DNA of 64,000 nt from Porodaedalea pini (Eukaryota; Basidiomycota; Agaricomycetes; Hymenochaetales; Hymenochaetaceae): assembly GCA_002794775.1 (NCBI GenBank), contig NBAY01000004.1, positions 434,001 through 498,000 of the forward strand. Direction: 5' to 3'. Below, piece by piece: positions 53,677-64,000 of this stretch. A model generated the notes under the pieces. That model was not told the DNA's origin, did not search any database, and was given only the letters and a program-made list of their open reading frames with translations. The translations under genes were made by a program, and so were the position numbers. The first letter of the stretch is position 1. Each line of letters begins with the position of its first letter.

Positions 53677-56144
53677 CAGTCGAACCTGTGTATAAGCATT
53701 GACCTCGGTGGACACGTCGGCCAATGCTTATAGACAGTAATGCTTGTCCGCGTTATTGCGTAATAAACAAATAAAGTTATTTCCATTTATGGAATGCTGT
53801 CTCACGCAATCCAATGTCAAGACCCACGCGCGCAGGTGAAGACATTTACATTATTTTCAGCTGTTAAATAGTTGAAAAGGACACTTTAAGAGAAATAACT
53901 ACGAATATCAGCCTGGTTTAGACCCTTGTTAATCTCCTTCTGAAGCTCCCGTCGCAGCTTTGGTAACAGCTTGTGTGCCTGACTGAACTCTGCACCGGTC
54001 CGGCTTTGAAAAAGCGCATTGAGCTGCGAGAGCGCATGGCAAGCCTCTGGGAGGCTCATGAGTGGCTCTGGTTCTGGTTCTGGAGGTTCTAGCTCGGGAA
54101 TGTGCTGGCCTTCCGCCTCCATTTGGTTCAGCCTAACCTGTGAGATAATTTCGTCGTCTGTCCACTCGGCCTCTGTGATTTTCTCGCCCTCCACATCAAG
54201 AAGTTCTTCAACCTTCTGCACGTCCTTGGTTCCAGCTTCCATAGAAAGTTCCTTCAGTGCTTCTTCAAGTTCTGTAACGGCCTTCTCGACTCCAACATCC
54301 TGGTTTATAGTTCTGACCGCCGAGTCGGATGTGCCTGTGCTAAGAATACCTGCATGCTTCCAGCAGTTTGCGACAGTTTTCGGTGTTATTAGGTCCCAAG
54401 CTTCCATAACAAGACGCATTCCCTGAAGCTGATCGATAAAATATATCTTTTCAGCCCCTTCTTCGTAACGACTGAGAGCACTAAGAATGAACAAGCGCCG
54501 ATAATGTGCCTTAAATGCACGAATAATCCCGGCGTCCATTGGCTGGATGTGTGACGTCATATTTGGGTCAAGGAAAATAACCTCTGTGTTTGTAAGCGCC
54601 TTTGGATCGAAAATGTGAGATGGTGCATTGTCGATTGTGAGGCAAATCTTGCGCTCCTGAGTGCGCATATCTCTGTCAAGGTCCTCAAGAAAACTTGATA
54701 AAGTTTATTATCAATTAATGGATAAGAAATAAAATAAATTTTCACTCACATCTTGAAAACTGAGCCTGTCATCCACGCTTTTTTATTCCAAAAGTAGTAA
54801 AATCCAAGATCAACACCTTCTTTCTTCTGGAAGCACCGAGGTTTACGTGCATGGCCTAAAAAAAGAGGAGCCCTAATATCTGATCCATCCGAGTTTGTAA
54901 TTAACCCAAGCGTAATTCGTGTTTTGTCCCCTTTTCCACCAGAAATCTGCTGTGTAGCGAGTGTGCGATCTGGTGGCATCCTATAATAGAGGCCCGTTTC
55001 ATCGAAATTGTATATGTCACATAGTTTGTAACCCAAAAGAGTGGTCTGGAGACGCTTCTGAGCGGCTGTGACATCATCAGGGGAAATAGAAGCGGCCTCA
55101 CCATGAAGCCGGATTTCTCGAAGCCCATGTCGTTGCTTGAATGATTCAACCCAGCCATTGGAAAGGGAAAGGCGCAGATCATCCGGGATTCCAAGCTGAT
55201 TAGCAAATTGCTCAGCTTTGACTTTGAGAACCGCACTCGTGATATTGATTCGGCCTTGAGCAGTATTAACCCAAAATGTAAGTGCTTCCTCCAATTGAGG
55301 AAGTTTCACAGTCCGGGGCCGTGAAAAAAATACAAATTGGGGATCCTCCTGAGCTGCTTTCCGTAATTCATTTCGCTTTGCCACGATATCGTGTACGGTA
55401 GACTGGTTAAGCTTGGGCCATTTAAAATGGAAATGCTCAGCAATTTTGTGCTGCGGTAGATCCTTCCCAGGACCTTCGGCGAAGTTGAGAATTTCAAGCC
55501 GATCGCCATTAGTGTAGGAAACACGCTTCTGCACCGGGTGAACAGTGGCTGTAATAGACCGCTTTCCGAAGGTCTTAGGCTTTGCTATTTTCCCATGCGA
55601 TGGCTTCTTTGGTGGGGCATCAACTTCAGGAAGTGAAGGAAGCGCAGGTGTGGGAAGTGCAGGAAGCACAGGAAGTGTGGGAAGTGCGGTAAGTGCAGTT
55701 GGCTCCGGTCCGGGGCCAGTGAGAGGTATAGGAGAGCTGTCGCGTGAGTGTGACCATTGGATTTCACTGGCATCCTTCAAGGTGCCATCTGGGTTCTGAG
55801 CGCAACCTAGCTCCTGAGACATGGTGAAGATAGAGCAGTAAGGGTATCTGACAGGTGTTTTTTTTTTTGCTTATCTATCTACTTTCTGCACACCACGAAA
55901 ATCATTGCTTGCCAAGCCGCAGCCCATCACAAGAGCATCCATATGGGGGTATATGATCACCTGATGACCTCTAGATAAGCATTTTCGGTTTAAATTTTTG
56001 TTCAAATCTTAATGTCAAATGCTTATGGGGATAATGCTTATAGGACCCTGAATTCTCCGCCTACCGAGTTCGGTGGATCAGAAAATCAATGCTTATGTAC
56101 AGGTAATGCTTATGCACCGGTATGCTTATACACAGGTTCGACTG
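53677..56144 (-). mobile_element. Inner pogo/Fot1-type transposon, inverted relative to the outer copy
   Basis: Complete element of 2468 bases with both CAGTCGAACC terminal repeats, inserted in the reverse direction into a TA close to the right end of the outer copy. It equals the outer copy throughout my reading except for one extra base in a poly-A run (11 against 10, near 55858-55868 and 51540-51549). The outer and inner copies therefore form an inverted repeat with arms 51264-53676 and 53731-56144 and a 54-base spacer. Confidence 0.93.
53886..55822 (-). CDS. Pogo/Fot1-type transposase, inner copy
   Basis: Second gene for the same 626-residue transposase, exons 55822-54750 and 54693-53886 on the minus strand. 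Protein identical to the outer copy as far as I compared. The two genes converge, so read-through transcripts would be mutually complementary. Confidence 0.93.
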
Positions 56145-56200
56145 TATAAGCATTGGCCGACGTGTCCACCGAGGTCAATGCTTATACACAGGTTCGACTG

Positions 56201-56202
56201 TA
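56201..56202. repeat. Right TA target duplication of the outer pogo element
   Basis: Partner of 51262-51263. Removing the element and one TA restores the codons for IYYMQ in the dioxygenase exon. Confidence 0.9.
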
Positions 56203-56442
56203 ATAGACTATATGCGTGTTCAGTTCCAACATGGATCGAGAGGGAAACAGTGAGAGCGCACTGTGAAAGTCAAATCCATTATTCGACGAATCGATGGGGA
56301 GTGGGAACGCGTCGTACGCGGCGGAGCGTGGGCCGGGCGGATTGTATAGTGACTTGCCGTCGGGATTGATGGTGTCGGGTAGTGGCTCGGCGTTGGCGTA
56401 GGCAGAGAGCAGATCCGCATAGGGGGTTGGTTGGGAGGGCAT

Positions 56443-56770
56443 CGTGTCTGTTGTGAGATTTGGTGTGAGGATTGTGAGGTGCTTGTGTTATTTGAATGTG
56501 TCGAGGTCCCGCAATCGGAGGTTGAGATGACACACGCAGGGCTTCGGATTACACACGAGGGACTACTTAATTCTCAGTACTGGAGGAAGTCTGGGATCCT
56601 TTACTCAATACCAATGACGTGGCATGGATGAGAAAGAGCAGAACCGAAGGGGAATGAATAAACAGAGTGTGAGGAAGCAAGCAGAGTGATGTGATGAACG
56701 CGTAAGGAGACGCGAGTCAGTCGCGTGTCCTGAGCAGTGACCACGTCCGGACGCGTCCAGCCACATTCAA
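56443..56770. promoter_or_regulatory. Divergent promoter between the dioxygenase and MZT1
   Basis: 328 bases between two divergent starts. No gene is supported in it. It must contain the promoters of both genes, but no specific factor site is recognised. Confidence 0.45.
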
Positions 56771-57108
56771 ATGATGTCGACAACACGAGAATCAGACAGA
56801 AGCTCTGCCCAACAAACACTCGATAGTGCGTTACCTAACTTCCTTCGCTCTTTGTCCACCTAAACTCAGTACGCGGCAGTCCTGTATGACATCTCGCAGC
56901 TGCTAAACACGCAGCTCGACCGCGAGACGCTCGCTATCTGCGTGTCCATGATCGAAAGCGGGGTCAATCCCGAGGCGCTTTCTGTGAGTAGTCTTCCTCT
57001 TTATGCTACACTCTGAGACCTGATAGTAGTTGACAGGCGGTTATACTGGAACTTAGACGCGAGAAGGCGCAGCTGGCGGCTCAGACTCAAGAACGGAACG
57101 GCGCGTAG
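56771..57108 (+). CDS. MZT1: Mitotic-spindle organizing protein 1 (MOZART1)
   Basis: Tiny gamma-tubulin complex partner needed at spindle pole bodies. Exons 56771-56825, 56880-56983 and 57037-57108 give 76 residues (75 if the second ATG at 56774 is used). The acceptor of the first intron must be the GGCAG ending at 56879, not the earlier CAG, since only this gives the conserved [40 protein letters not shown] follows, the family signature. It ends with a short polar tail. The gene is so short and split that a simple frame scan would miss it. Confidence 0.93.
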
Positions 57109-57659
57109 ACGCAGATTGCGAACGTTAGATCCCCTGCTTTACTTCGTGTGATTCTGGATGCATTGTGTTATGTGTCTCTTGCTATGTTTCCTTTTCCTAT
57201 TCCTTTTCTCCATAGTCTCGGATGTACTGATAACATTTGTATAAGTATCGGGACACAGACATAGTACCTTTGCATGCTTCTTCAAAACAACTGAAGCATA
57301 CCTGGCATGCCTCGGATTCGACCAGACTAAAATCTGGAGATGGCCCAACAGCCTCAGATTTATGGGACTTACAAGTACACAACTGTATGTGCATCGAGTT
57401 GAACATGATGGACATCCAGTTCTTGTCAATAAAATCTCTATTTTTTTCTTATTCACTTTCTTCACCCATCTCGCCATGCTCTGTTCACTGTTTGCTGTGA
57501 TATGTAATATTATCATGCTCGAAATTGAAAGACTCATCTGGAGTCAGAACTTGAGTCGAGTAGGACAGCTTGATAATCAATGCTGACTAAGGACGCACTT
57601 GATTCAGCAAGACGACTCGCAGCTCTTCAGTCGCAACACTCACCTCTTACACAAACACC
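57109..57659. other. Spacer between MZT1 and SF3B1
   Basis: 551 bases with the MZT1 3' end and the SF3B1 promoter. No gene or RNA is recognised. A pyrimidine-rich run is found near 57440-57480. Confidence 0.5.
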
Positions 57660-60600
57660 ATGTCTCCTCCCGGTTCTCCTCGTCTTGTCGATTCTTACAC
57701 TGCGCCGAAGGAGGTTCTGCATGAGTTTGCAGAGCTCGCTGAAGAGGAAAACTATGATCCTTTTGCGGAGACCGCCTCAAAGCGCCAGATCGCCTCTCGC
57801 CAGTCTGACTACCACAACCGCCGCTTCAGCCGCCAGGCAACCGACTCTGCAGATGCATTCAAGGCTGCAGAAGAGGGTATGGATGTTGATGGCGGTTATA
57901 AGGAGGCGATGAGACTTCAGCGGTTGGAGAAAGAGGAAGAGCGAGTCAGGCGCGCTATCGAAGAGAAGGAGAGGAAGGACAGGGAGGAGGGTATTGACAA
58001 GGCCGCTCTTGACAAAACGCCACCAGCAAAAGAGCTTGAAGAGGCGGAGAAGATTCTTCAGGCGGTTGCTGCTGGTGCGAAACGGAAGCGCAGATGGGAT
58101 GTTTCGGAGAGCACGGAGGACAAGGAGAACCAGGACGTCAAGCCGGACACCGGAGAATGGTCGAAGGAGGCGCTCGAGGCTGCTGCACCGAAGAAGCGAC
58201 GTTCGCGGTGGGATGCAACTCCTGCGGACGTCAATGTGGGCGAGACGCCGAAACGCTCGCGTTGGGACCAAGCTGCTGCCCCGGAGCCTCTGCAGCCTAT
58301 GGAGAAGATCATCATGAACGCGCCTGGAATTAACATCGAGGAGAGGAACAACCGGTATCTCACGGACGACGAACTTAACGCTATCCTCCCGCAGACGGGA
58401 TATGTCATCGTCCCTCCTCCACCAGGCTACGCGCCGATGCGCGCTCCGCCCCAGCTCACAGGCTACGCTCCTGAGCTCGCCGGTTTCCACATTCAGGAAG
58501 GCTCTGATGCGGCGGCAGTGGCAGCTGCTGCTGGTCTTGCTCCGGAGCTCCCTACTGAGATCCCCGGTGTCGGCAGTCTCGCTTTCTTCAAGGCGGAGGA
58601 TGCGCAGTACTTTGCGAAGATCATGAAGGAGGAAGATGAGACGCAGCTCACGGTCGACGAGATGAAGGAGCGCAAGATTATGCGTCTACTTCTCAAAATT
58701 AAGAACGGCACGCCGCCGGTGCGGAAGACTGCACTGCGGCAGATCACGGACAAGGCGCGCGAGTTCGGTGCGGGCCCTCTTTTCGATAAGATCCTGCCTC
58801 TACTTATGGAGCGTACATTGGAGGATCAGGAGCGGCACTTGCTCGTCAAGGTCATCGACAGAGTCCTTTACAAGCTTGACGACCTTGTTCGCCCGTACGT
58901 ACACAAAATCCTCGTAGTCATCGAGCCGCTGCTCATTGACGAGGATTATTACGCTCGCGTTGAAGGTCGTGAAATCATTTCAAACCTTTCCAAAGCTGCT
59001 GGTCTTGCACACATGATCTCGACAATGCGTCCTGATATCGATCATGCCGATGAGTATGTCCGGAACACCACTGCCCGTGCCTTTTCCGTCGTCGCCTCGG
59101 CGCTTGGTATTCCTGCTCTCCTTCCTTTCCTCAAGGCAGTTTGTCGCAGCAAAAAGTCGTGGCAGGCACGTCACACCGGTATCCGTATTGTTCAGCAAAT
59201 TGCCATCATGATGGGATGCGCCGTCCTTCCGCACCTGCGTAATCTTGTTGATGCCATCGCCCATGGTCTAACTGATGAGCAGCAGAAAGTGCGGACCATG
59301 ACTGCGCTTGGCCTTGCCGCTCTCGCTGAGGCAGCTGCTCCCTATGGTATCGAGTCATTTGACAATGTACTTAAGCCTCTTTGGCTCGGTATTCGTCTGC
59401 ACCGAGGCAAGGGTTTGGCGGCTTTCCTCAAAGCGATTGGCTTCATCATCCCTCTCATGGATCCCGAGTATGCGTCTTATTATACGAAGGAAGTGACGGT
59501 CATCCTTATTCGCGAGTTCCAGACGTCCGATGAGGAGATGAAAAAGATTGTGCTCAAGGTCGTGAAGCAATGTGCCGCGACTGAGGGTGTGACACCGCAA
59601 TACATCAAGCAGGACATCCTTCCGGACTTCTTCAAGTCGTTCTGGGTGCGTCGTATGGCGCTTGATCGTCGCAATTACAAGCAGGTCGTCGAGACAACCG
59701 TGGAGCTTGCGCAGAAGGCGGGCGTCGCAGAGATTGTTGGGCGAGTCGTAAATGACCTCAAAGACGAGGCGGAGCCGTATCGCAAGATGGTAATGGAGAC
59801 GATCACAAAGGTTGTTGCGAGCTTGGGTGCGGCGGACATCGATGAACGACTCGAAGTTCGGCTAGTCGACGGCATCATCTACTCCTTCCAAGAGCAGACG
59901 ACGGAGGACCAAGTGATGCTCGACGGTTTCGGCACAGTCGTCAATGCCCTAGGCATCCGCGTCAAGCCATACCTTGTGCAGATCGTATCAACGATCCTGT
60001 GGCGGCTGAACAACAAGAGTGCGAAGGTCCGACAGCAAGCTGCAGACCTGACTTCGCGCCTTGCGGTCGTGATCAAGCAGTGCGGCGAGGACCAGTTGTT
60101 GAGCAAGCTTGGACTGGTGCTGTTCGAGCAGCTTGGTGAGGAGTATCCTGATACGCTTGGGAGTATTATCGCCGCTGTCGGTGCCATTGCTAATGTCGTG
60201 GGTATGACACAAATGAACCCGCCGGTGAAAGATCTACGTGAGTCTTCAATTTACTGTACGTTTCACGCAGTTTCTGACTTTTATGCAGTGCCGCGTATGA
60301 CTCCTATTCTTCGCAATCGACATGAAAAGGTGCAGGAGGCATCCATTAACTTGATTGGCCGTATCGGTGAGTTTGCCCCCTGCTTTGTGAGGAAGTTTTC
60401 GTATTGACAACGTCTTTCTAGCTGATCGCGGTGCTGAGTTCGTGCCTGCAAGAGAGTGGATGCGAATTTGCTTCGAACTTTTGGACCTCTTGAAGGCACA
60501 CAAGAAGGCCATTCGACGAGCGGCTGTCAACTCCTTCGGTTATATTGCGAAGAGTTTGGGTCCTCAGGACGTGCTTTCCGTGCTGCTGACAAATCTGCGT

Positions 60601-61280
60601 GTGCAAGAGCGGCAGAGTCGTGTGTGTAGTACTGTGGCTATCGCTATTGTTGCTGAGACTTGCGGACGTGAGTGATTCAGTCATGCCCAGTCTGTCTTTG
60701 CATGCTGACAACTTTTTCTTTCTTTTTACTAGCGTTCACTTGCATCCCTGCTATTTTATCGGAATATCGCACCGCCGAGCTGAATGTTCGGACAGGCTGT
60801 TTGAAGGCTCTTTCATTCGTCTTTGAATACGTCGGTCCCCAGTCTGCATACTACTGCGATTCGGTCGTGACAATGCTCGAAGACGCGCTTACCGACCGCG
60901 ACCTTGTCCACCGACAGACTGCAAGCACGATTGTGAAGCACCTGGCTCTTGGCGTCGCTGGCTTGGGATGTGAAGACTCGATGTTGCACTTGATGAACCT
61001 CGTCTGGCCAAACTGCTTCGAGACGTCGCCGCACGTCATCGGTGCAGTGATGGATGCGATTGAGGCGATGCGGGTGACTCTCGGCCCGGGTGTGCTCCTG
61101 AGCTACGTGCTGCAGGGGATGTTCCACCCGGCTCGCAAGGTGCGCGAGGTGTACTGGCGGATATACAACGCATTGTATCTCGGTGCGGCGGACGCGCTTG
61201 TGCCGTTCTACCCTGATTTGTCGGAGCTGAGCGAGGGTCAGAACTTGTATGATAGATCGCCGTTACAGATGTTCATCTGA
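57660..61280 (+). CDS. SF3B1: Splicing factor 3B subunit 1 (U2 snRNP, Hsh155)
   Basis: Core subunit of SF3b, which clamps the branch site in the U2 snRNP. Exons 57660-60237, 60289-60366, 60422-60667 and 60733-61280 give 1149 residues. The N-terminal part has RW-type U2AF-ligand motifs ([28 protein letters not shown]), fewer than in animal homologues. The HEAT-repeat superhelix begins at about residue 340 ([20 protein letters not shown]) and includes [56 protein letters not shown] and SREWMRIC-like segments ([20 protein letters not shown]). It ends [20 protein letters not shown] and a short tail. The DEQQKVR helix, a hot spot for human SF3B1 changes, is unaltered. The protein is full length. 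Confidence 0.96.
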
Positions 61281-61495
61281 ATAGGCTCTTTCTTTGTCTC
61301 TTTATGCTACTGTGTATTTTTTGAGTACATTATTTTGTCTTGAACACGAATGAAAAGTTTAGCACTTCTATAAATAAAAGGAGTAAAATAAAATAAAAAT
61401 GAAGTCATTGATTGGACGGCAGATAGCGGGAAATGCCGGACCACCAGCACGCGGTGGTGTGACAGATTTCTCTCTCACAGCTTCTCATCCACATC
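61281..61495. other. Spacer between SF3B1 and the forkhead gene
   Basis: 215 bases in tandem orientation. An AT-rich run with AATAAAAGGAGTAAAATAAA (about 61373-61392) is a candidate poly-A region for SF3B1. Confidence 0.45.
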
Positions 61496-64000
61496 ATGTC
61501 TTCCCCGGAGGGCACCCCGTCCGTATCTACCAGTAGTACCACAGCGACAGCGCAGAACGACGAGTCGCCCATCTCACAACTCCTCAGCTCACTTGGAATG
61601 ACCCGCGAAGACCTCGAGCGACACACCTCCCAGATGCGCCAGTTCCTTGACTCAGAAAACGCGTTGAAAATGGCCCGTGCACAGGCCGCTGGCGACCCGC
61701 TCGTCGTCGAGCGCGTCATGTCGCGTGAAGAGATGCTGACGTGCATTGGCGCAGAAGGAATCGTAGAGGATGGGCCTCTGAGGCCGACCGTACCGCTCTC
61801 GACGCGTCCAAGCCACCGTGAGACCCCATCCACGCCCTCGCCCATCGAAGCACCCGCCGCGCGCCACTCACGCTCAACCTCGCGCGTTCCAATCTCTCAT
61901 TCTCGATCCGAAGACGGATCGGACCACTCGTCTGAGCGTAATGCATCTCGTCGCGCACGTGTACCCGGACGCCAGCGTTCACACACCGCCGGATCGCCCT
62001 CTGCCCGTCCCAAGATCAGCCTCGATGAGGTCATGCAGCTGCGCTCACATCAAACGCGACGCGTCTCGGAGTCCGAAGAGTCTGAGGAGTCTGGCGACGA
62101 GTCCTTACGCGTAAGTGACGCGTCGATTTCACTACGCAACGCGTCGTTTCAATTTTTTTCTTAACTTTGATCAATTTTTTCGACTTCGTGTTTAGGACGT
62201 GTTTGTGAAACGCCAGGCAGGCGTGGCAACTCCTCGCTACCGTTATCCTCATCCCGCAAGAACGTCACAGGTATGTGCTTGTCTTTTTGTGCGCGTAACA
62301 TCCTGTAATTAATTTTGATTTGAGGCTTCTGCTGATGGTGGCAAGCGACACTATAGAGGAGATTCACCCGCTACGTCGCTTAAGGGTAGTTATTATAGAG
62401 ATGGGGACTTGCAAGTAAGCCTTTTGGTGTGCATAATAGATCTAAAGCTGATACAGCGAGTGCAGACTCCCGTGACACCCCAGACCAACCGTATTGCGCA
62501 AACCGTACGTCCATTATAGATATATAATGAAGATATTAATATTCGAACTAATCCCTTGAAAGATTTCCATCACCCCTTCACAACCCGTATCCAAACCTCC
62601 TTCAAAGGCAGTGTCTTATTATCGTCATCCATATGCCTCTGGCAGCCATTTGCCGTCGTCTTCTCCTGCTCTAGTGTCTTCTCCAATTTCCAGCCCCGTG
62701 CGATACCCGTATAACCTCGTCTCCTCTCCTGGGCCGATGAGCGATCCTCCCGATCAGTTCGATCCAGACTTGCCATACACACTTCCTGAAGGCCCCTACT
62801 CGGAGGAAAAGCCTGACTTCTCATACGCTGCACTCATTGGACAAGCTATTCTTGCTTCGCCTCAGCATGCCTTGCGCTTGAAGGACATTTATGACTATAT
62901 TAGCATCGTTTACCCTTTCTTCAAGCGCAACGGCCATTCACATAGCCAGAAGTGGATGAACGCAATCAGGCAAAATCTTACGAACACGCCGCAGTTCTTC
63001 AAGAGGGATCACCCAAGTGGGAGACAATCAAAGGGAGCTTTATGGTGTATTGCGGATGAAAATCTTCCGTGCTTCGCGGATGGAGGCTACAATCGTCACG
63101 CATTAAACCCTGACAGCGCGCAGTCACAAAAAGCGGAGAAACGAAAACGGAAGAAGGAGGAGAAACTGAAGGAAGAGAAGTCGAAGAAGGCACGATTCAC
63201 AGCGCCTGTTGTGCACACACAGTACACATATCCTTACGGACTTCCCCAGCTTCCGCGCCCTCGATTTACTACCACATCCATCTCGGCGCAAGTTAACGCG
63301 GATATCATCTTCCCACCTTTGCCCGCTGATCATCCGAATGCACATCTCGTCAACACCGCTACGGCCTCGAGTGAGTCTGTGAACGAAGATGTCCTCTTCC
63401 CGCCTTTGCCTGCGTACTCGCACACGAGGATTGCTCAGGAACAGCGGATGCAAGAGCTATCAAGGCAGTCATCAACGTCATCGCTTGCGGATGTCTACTC
63501 TCGCGGGTCTTCTGAACCTGAATTGGATGACGGCCGTTCGAGTCCGATCCTGGCTCCACCGTTGTCATCTGAGTCAAGTGCCGCATCTGTTCCAGAACTG
63601 ACGCCAAACAATAGCTCTTCAAGTCCGCGTGAAGCAGAGGAGGATGCCGATGATGAAGACGAGTTCGCATACTTCAGCGAGTATATCGAATCTGAAACGC
63701 AATCTCTCCATGATGAGCCTATTCACGGGGAGCAAGACGCTCCTGTGACAAAAGAGGATAAAGGCAAAGGGAAAGCCGTTGAGGTATGCCGGCATTCTTC
63801 TACTCTAAGTTTGATGTTTATTGATCTTGTTATAGACATTTTTATTCCCTCCACTACCGCCCATGCCCACCTCTCCGACGGCAAACCGCAGGGGTACTCA
63901 AGCTACCCGGAGTCCTAGCACTAGCCTTTACGCGGGCACGGGCTTCCTGGGTTACTCTGTCAACCGGTCTTCTACGCCACCCAATGATTTATCGATGTAC
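61496..64000 (+). CDS. Forkhead transcription factor (3' end outside the window)
   Basis: Nuclear DNA-binding regulator. Exons 61496-62110, 62196-62270, 62325-62414, 62457-62504, 62563-63783 and 63836 onwards join in phase; the gene continues past the right edge. The N-terminal region is Ser/Arg-rich, with an early helix (SPISQLLSSLGMTREDLERH). The forkhead domain is in the fifth exon: KPDFSYAALIGQAILASPQH, LKDIYDYISIVYPFFKRNGH, SQKWMNAIRQNLTNTPQFFK and GALWCIADE. The helix-3 motif WMNAIRQNL is a variant of the usual NSIRHNLS. A Lys/Glu-rich basic stretch (EKRKRKKEEKLKEEKSKKAR) follows and could act as nuclear localisation signal. Then come Ser/Pro-rich and acidic segments with a repeated unit, IIFPPLPADHP and VLFPPLPAYSH, and FLFPPLPPMP in the next exon. 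Which subfamily is meant is not settled. Confidence 0.88.

Larger units (their letters stand above)
51264..56200 (+). mobile_element. Outer pogo/Fot1-type DNA transposon carrying a nested inverted copy
   Basis: The outer element runs 51264-53676 and resumes at 56147-56200, 2467 bases in all. Its terminal inverted repeats begin CAGTCGAACCTGTGTATAAG and match over 23 bases. It sits between TA duplications in an exon of the dioxygenase gene. It carries one two-exon transposase gene, read rightwards. A second, near-identical element occupies a TA near its right end. Confidence 0.93.
50693..56442 (-). pseudogene. DOPA 4,5-dioxygenase-like gene split by nested transposons
   Basis: Family of small vicinal-oxygen dioxygenases (DOPA 4,5-dioxygenase; pigment synthesis in some fungi). 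Exons read downwards: 56442-56262, then 56207-56201 joined to 51261-51189, then 51112-51079, 51002-50906 and 50849-50693. With the insert and one TA removed they stay in phase and encode 182 residues. It starts MPSQPTPYADLLSAYANAEP. The His motif FDFHIYY spans the intron and the insertion point. Next come KTYARALHERIRREFPE, RIYRFWEKPIGPHPVAMFEV, WLVVHRGPCSVLIHP and DHTELATWIGKPWPL, all family hallmarks. The 4.9-kb insertion falls inside the second coding exon, so this allele should make no normal protein. No other lesion is visible, so the disruption looks young. Confidence 0.85.

Noticed and set aside
54019..54426. Ser-rich 135-codon frame antisense to the inner transposase (and its mirror at 52981-53388)
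   Set aside because: Antisense shadow of the acidic transposase tail; its presence in both copies only reflects the inverted duplication.
51264..56200. A single large composite transposon with two captured genes
   Set aside because: The TA duplication at 53675-53676 and 56145-56146 and the complete inner ends show two successive insertions, not one captured unit.
57139..57586. Short frames on both strands after MZT1
   Set aside because: No family resemblance and inconsistent with an exon structure; treated as 3' region and promoter.

Overview
The window is nuclear DNA of a filamentous basidiomycete, most likely an agaricomycete. Genes are dense, and most are cut by many introns of about 50-60 bases with GT-AG ends. 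Intergenic gaps are often below 300 bp. Proteins resemble agaricomycete housekeeping factors, a TPR-CHAT relic is present, and the mobile elements are of common fungal types. I found no bacterial operons, CRISPR arrays, rRNA genes or tRNA genes.

Layout: histone H2A (+, 495-1130); F-BAR/DEP/RhoGAP protein (-, 1458-5616); TPR-CHAT pseudogene (-, 7155-9176); mitochondrial ribosomal protein mL44 (+, 11244-12395); TMA16 (-) divergent from a Zap1-type zinc-finger regulator (+, 13733-15896); DNA ligase IV (-, 16103-20661). Next is a mobile-element block of about 14 kb. It is a decayed LINE (about 20.8-34.06 kb) whose reverse-transcriptase domain was entered by a complete Ty3/chromovirus LTR element (24860-31838). 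An AT-rich, repeat-bearing stretch follows. Housekeeping genes then resume: Gin4-type kinase (+), AP-1 gamma-adaptin (-) divergent from BUD6 (+), SDA1 (-) divergent from cystathionine beta-synthase (+). A DOPA 4,5-dioxygenase-like gene (-, 50693-56442) is split by two nested, inverted, practically identical pogo/Fot1-type transposons. MZT1 (+), SF3B1 (+) and a forkhead factor (+, running off the right edge) complete the window.

The host genes do not form a pathway cluster. A few share a theme by chance of position: cell polarity and septation (RhoGAP, Gin4 kinase, BUD6), chromatin and repair (H2A with a C-terminal SQE motif, ligase IV), and spindle or splicing (MZT1, SF3B1).

The most informative structures are in the mobile DNA. 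The twin pogo elements form an inverted repeat with 2.4-kb arms and a 54-bp spacer, with TA target duplications at both insertion levels. The LTR element has identical 445-bp LTRs, a 5-bp target duplication and a primer-binding site complementary to its own predicted RNA 5' end, as in self-priming Tf1/sushi elements. The LINE carries nonsense codons that could mostly come from C-to-T or G-to-A changes.
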